DNA of 8,055 nucleotides from Actinomycetota bacterium. Its GTDB lineage: Bacteria > Actinomycetota > Humimicrobiia > Humimicrobiales > Humimicrobiaceae. Where the stretch lies: contig JAQVJB010000060.1 of assembly GCA_028695395.1 (NCBI GenBank), positions 1 to 8,055 of the forward strand, written 5' to 3'. Each line of letters starts with the position of its first letter. Positions within the stretch are counted from its first letter, which is position 1. A program made the translations under genes and the position numbers. Below the pieces are notes generated by a model that saw only the letters and a program-made list of their open reading frames with translations, ran no database searches and was not told the DNA's origin. Of the stretch, positions 6,820 to 8,055 are shown piece by piece.

Positions 6820-8055
6820 ATGACATATAAAAAAAACTTAAATCAGATATGGTCCCAGATTATAGTAGAAGAACTGATAAGGAATGGAATAGATTTTTTT
6901 TGCATATCGCCGGGTTCGAGGTCGACTCCATTGACATCAGCGGCGGCTTATAATAAAAAAGCAAAAAAAATTATTTCTTATGATGAAAGAGGGAGCGGTT
7001 TTTATGCGCTGGGATTCGGACAGGCTTCAAAAAAACCTGCAGTTATAATCGTTACTTCAGGAACTGCTGTTGCAAATCTTTCTCCTTCAATAATAGAAGC
7101 TTTTCAGTCAAAGATACCGATGATTATTCTTACCGCAGACAGGCCTCCGGAACTTCAGGATACGGGGGCAAACCAGACAATAAATCAGTACAATATTTTT
7201 GGCAAATATGTCAAATGGTTTTTTAATATGCCTTGCCCGGATTATGCAATAAAGCCAGCATTTGTTTTATCAAACATTGATAATGCAATAAAGCTAAGCA
7301 TATCTGAACCAAAAGGTCCCGTACATTTAAATTTTATGTTCAGGGAACCGCTTGAACCGGATAATGAAATTAAAAGCGGAATTAATAATAATTATATTTC
7401 TGAAATCGCTTCATGGATTGGAAAAAATACCCCTTACTGCAATTTTACAAGAACAGAAAAAAAATGTGCAAATTTTCCGTTTGAAATAATTTTGAAAGCA
7501 ATTTCAGATGGTAATAAAGGCTTGATATCCGTAGGGCGGTTATCAGCAGATAAGGATAGGGAATCTTTATTAAAGCTTTTCAGTATTTTAAAATGGCCTG
7601 TTTATGCAGACATAATTTCCGGATTGAGGCTTATGGGTTCAGTAGGGACAAATATTATCAAACATTTTGATATGAATATCTTGTCATCAGATTTCTGCAT
7701 AAACGCAAAACCGGATATAGTTCTTCATTTTGGAGAAAGAATAACTTCTAAAAGATTTTTTGAATTTTTAAAATCATATAAACCAGAGATATTTGTAAAT
7801 ATAAAGAATGATGCAATGCGCTATAATCCTGAACACATTTCCAGCTTAACAATTGAAACTGACATTGATGATTTCTGCGATGCTTTGGCTGATAAGGTTA
7901 AAAATTTAAAACAAAAGCAAGATTTCAAAGATTTATATGTAAAAAAAGCTTGTAGAGCGCAAAAGATAATTGATGATAATATTGAAGAGCATAAAGAATT
8001 AAGCGAAGTTTTTATTGCCAGATTTTTGTCAAGAAATCTTATCAAAAATTCCTGT
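6820..8055 (+). CDS. menD: SEPHCHC synthase, N-terminal part (3' end outside window)
   Basis: This thiamine-diphosphate enzyme decarboxylates 2-oxoglutarate and adds the resulting succinyl-semialdehyde unit to isochorismate, the step after MenF. The frame is open for 412 codons from ATG 6820 to the last base, against about 550-580 residues in the family. The C-terminal ThDP/Mg-binding domain (with its GDG motif) is therefore beyond the window. Visible family motifs are 'CISPGSRSTPL' (28-38, Arg34 matching a substrate-binding arginine of E. coli MenD), 'YDERGSGF' (54-61, Glu56 matching the Glu55 that activates the cofactor), 'TSGTAVANL' (79-87), 'TADRPPEL' (105-112) and 'GANQTI' (116-121). The middle domain starts at about residue 200. 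There is no good Shine-Dalgarno site; the start is the first ATG in frame and gives the usual 'NQIWSQIIVEEL' beginning. The 25-base gap without a terminator puts it in an operon with menF. A run of eight A lies at codons 4-6 (6829-6836). Confidence 0.95.
   Translation, partial: MTYKKNLNQIWSQIIVEELIRNGIDFFCISPGSRSTPLTSAAAYNKKAKKIISYDERGSGFYALGFGQASKKPAVIIVTSGTAVANLSPSIIEAFQSKIPMIILTADRPPELQDTGANQTINQYNIFGKYVKWFFNMPCPDYAIKPAFVLSNIDNAIKLSISEPKGPVHLNFMFREPLEPDNEIKSGINNNYISEIASWIGKNTPYCNFTRTEKKCANFPFEIILKAISDGNKGLISVGRLSADKDRESLLKLFSILKWPVYADIISGLRLMGSVGTNIIKHFDMNILSSDFCINAKPDIVLHFGERITSKRFFEFLKSYKPEIFVNIKNDAMRYNPEHISSLTIETDIDDFCDALADKVKNLKQKQDFKDLYVKKACRAQKIIDDNIEEHKELSEVFIARFLSRNLIKNSC

Noticed and set aside
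7821..8045. A 74-codon minus-strand open frame inside menD
   Set aside because: The plus strand here is continuous menD coding sequence; the minus-strand product shows nothing recognisable.

Overview
The window is a strongly AT-rich bacterial chromosome segment. It holds six protein-coding genes, two of them cut by the window edges. Codon choice favours A/T (ATA, AAA, AGA and TTA are frequent), and the gaps between genes are almost pure A/T. No RNA gene, mobile element or CRISPR array was found. The content fits a low-GC, probably anaerobic bacterium: a polar amino-acid ABC importer, a lipoprotein, a DUF4015 protein and classical (o-succinylbenzoate route) menaquinone genes. The phylum cannot be fixed from this sequence alone.

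Region 1 (1-1159, plus strand) is the end of a polar amino-acid ABC importer operon. It has the C-terminal part of a HisM/GlnP-type permease, followed 2 bases later by a complete GlnQ-type ATPase. The substrate-binding protein is probably upstream, outside the window.

Region 2 (1263-5073) holds two large proteins with export signals, in convergent orientation and 37 bases apart. The first is an 849-residue lipoprotein that joins an LVIVD-repeat beta-propeller, a PKD-like domain, a beta-sandwich and a C-terminal transglutaminase-like Cys-His-Asp core. The second, on the minus strand, is a 407-residue membrane-anchored or secreted DUF4015 (putative glycosyl hydrolase) protein. Both probably act at the cell surface. 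Their partnership is a guess from position only.

Region 3 (5074-5357) is a 284-base extremely AT-rich divergent control region. It contains a good plus-strand -35 hexamer and A/T tracts.

Region 4 (5358-8055, plus strand) starts a menaquinone operon. menF (isochorismate synthase) makes isochorismate from chorismate. menD, cut by the window end, adds a succinyl-semialdehyde unit from 2-oxoglutarate to give SEPHCHC. Later steps (menH, menC, menE, menB, menA) would be expected further downstream or elsewhere.

The most unusual item is the multidomain propeller/transglutaminase lipoprotein. The rest is conventional, and I did not find clear evidence of a wholly new system.
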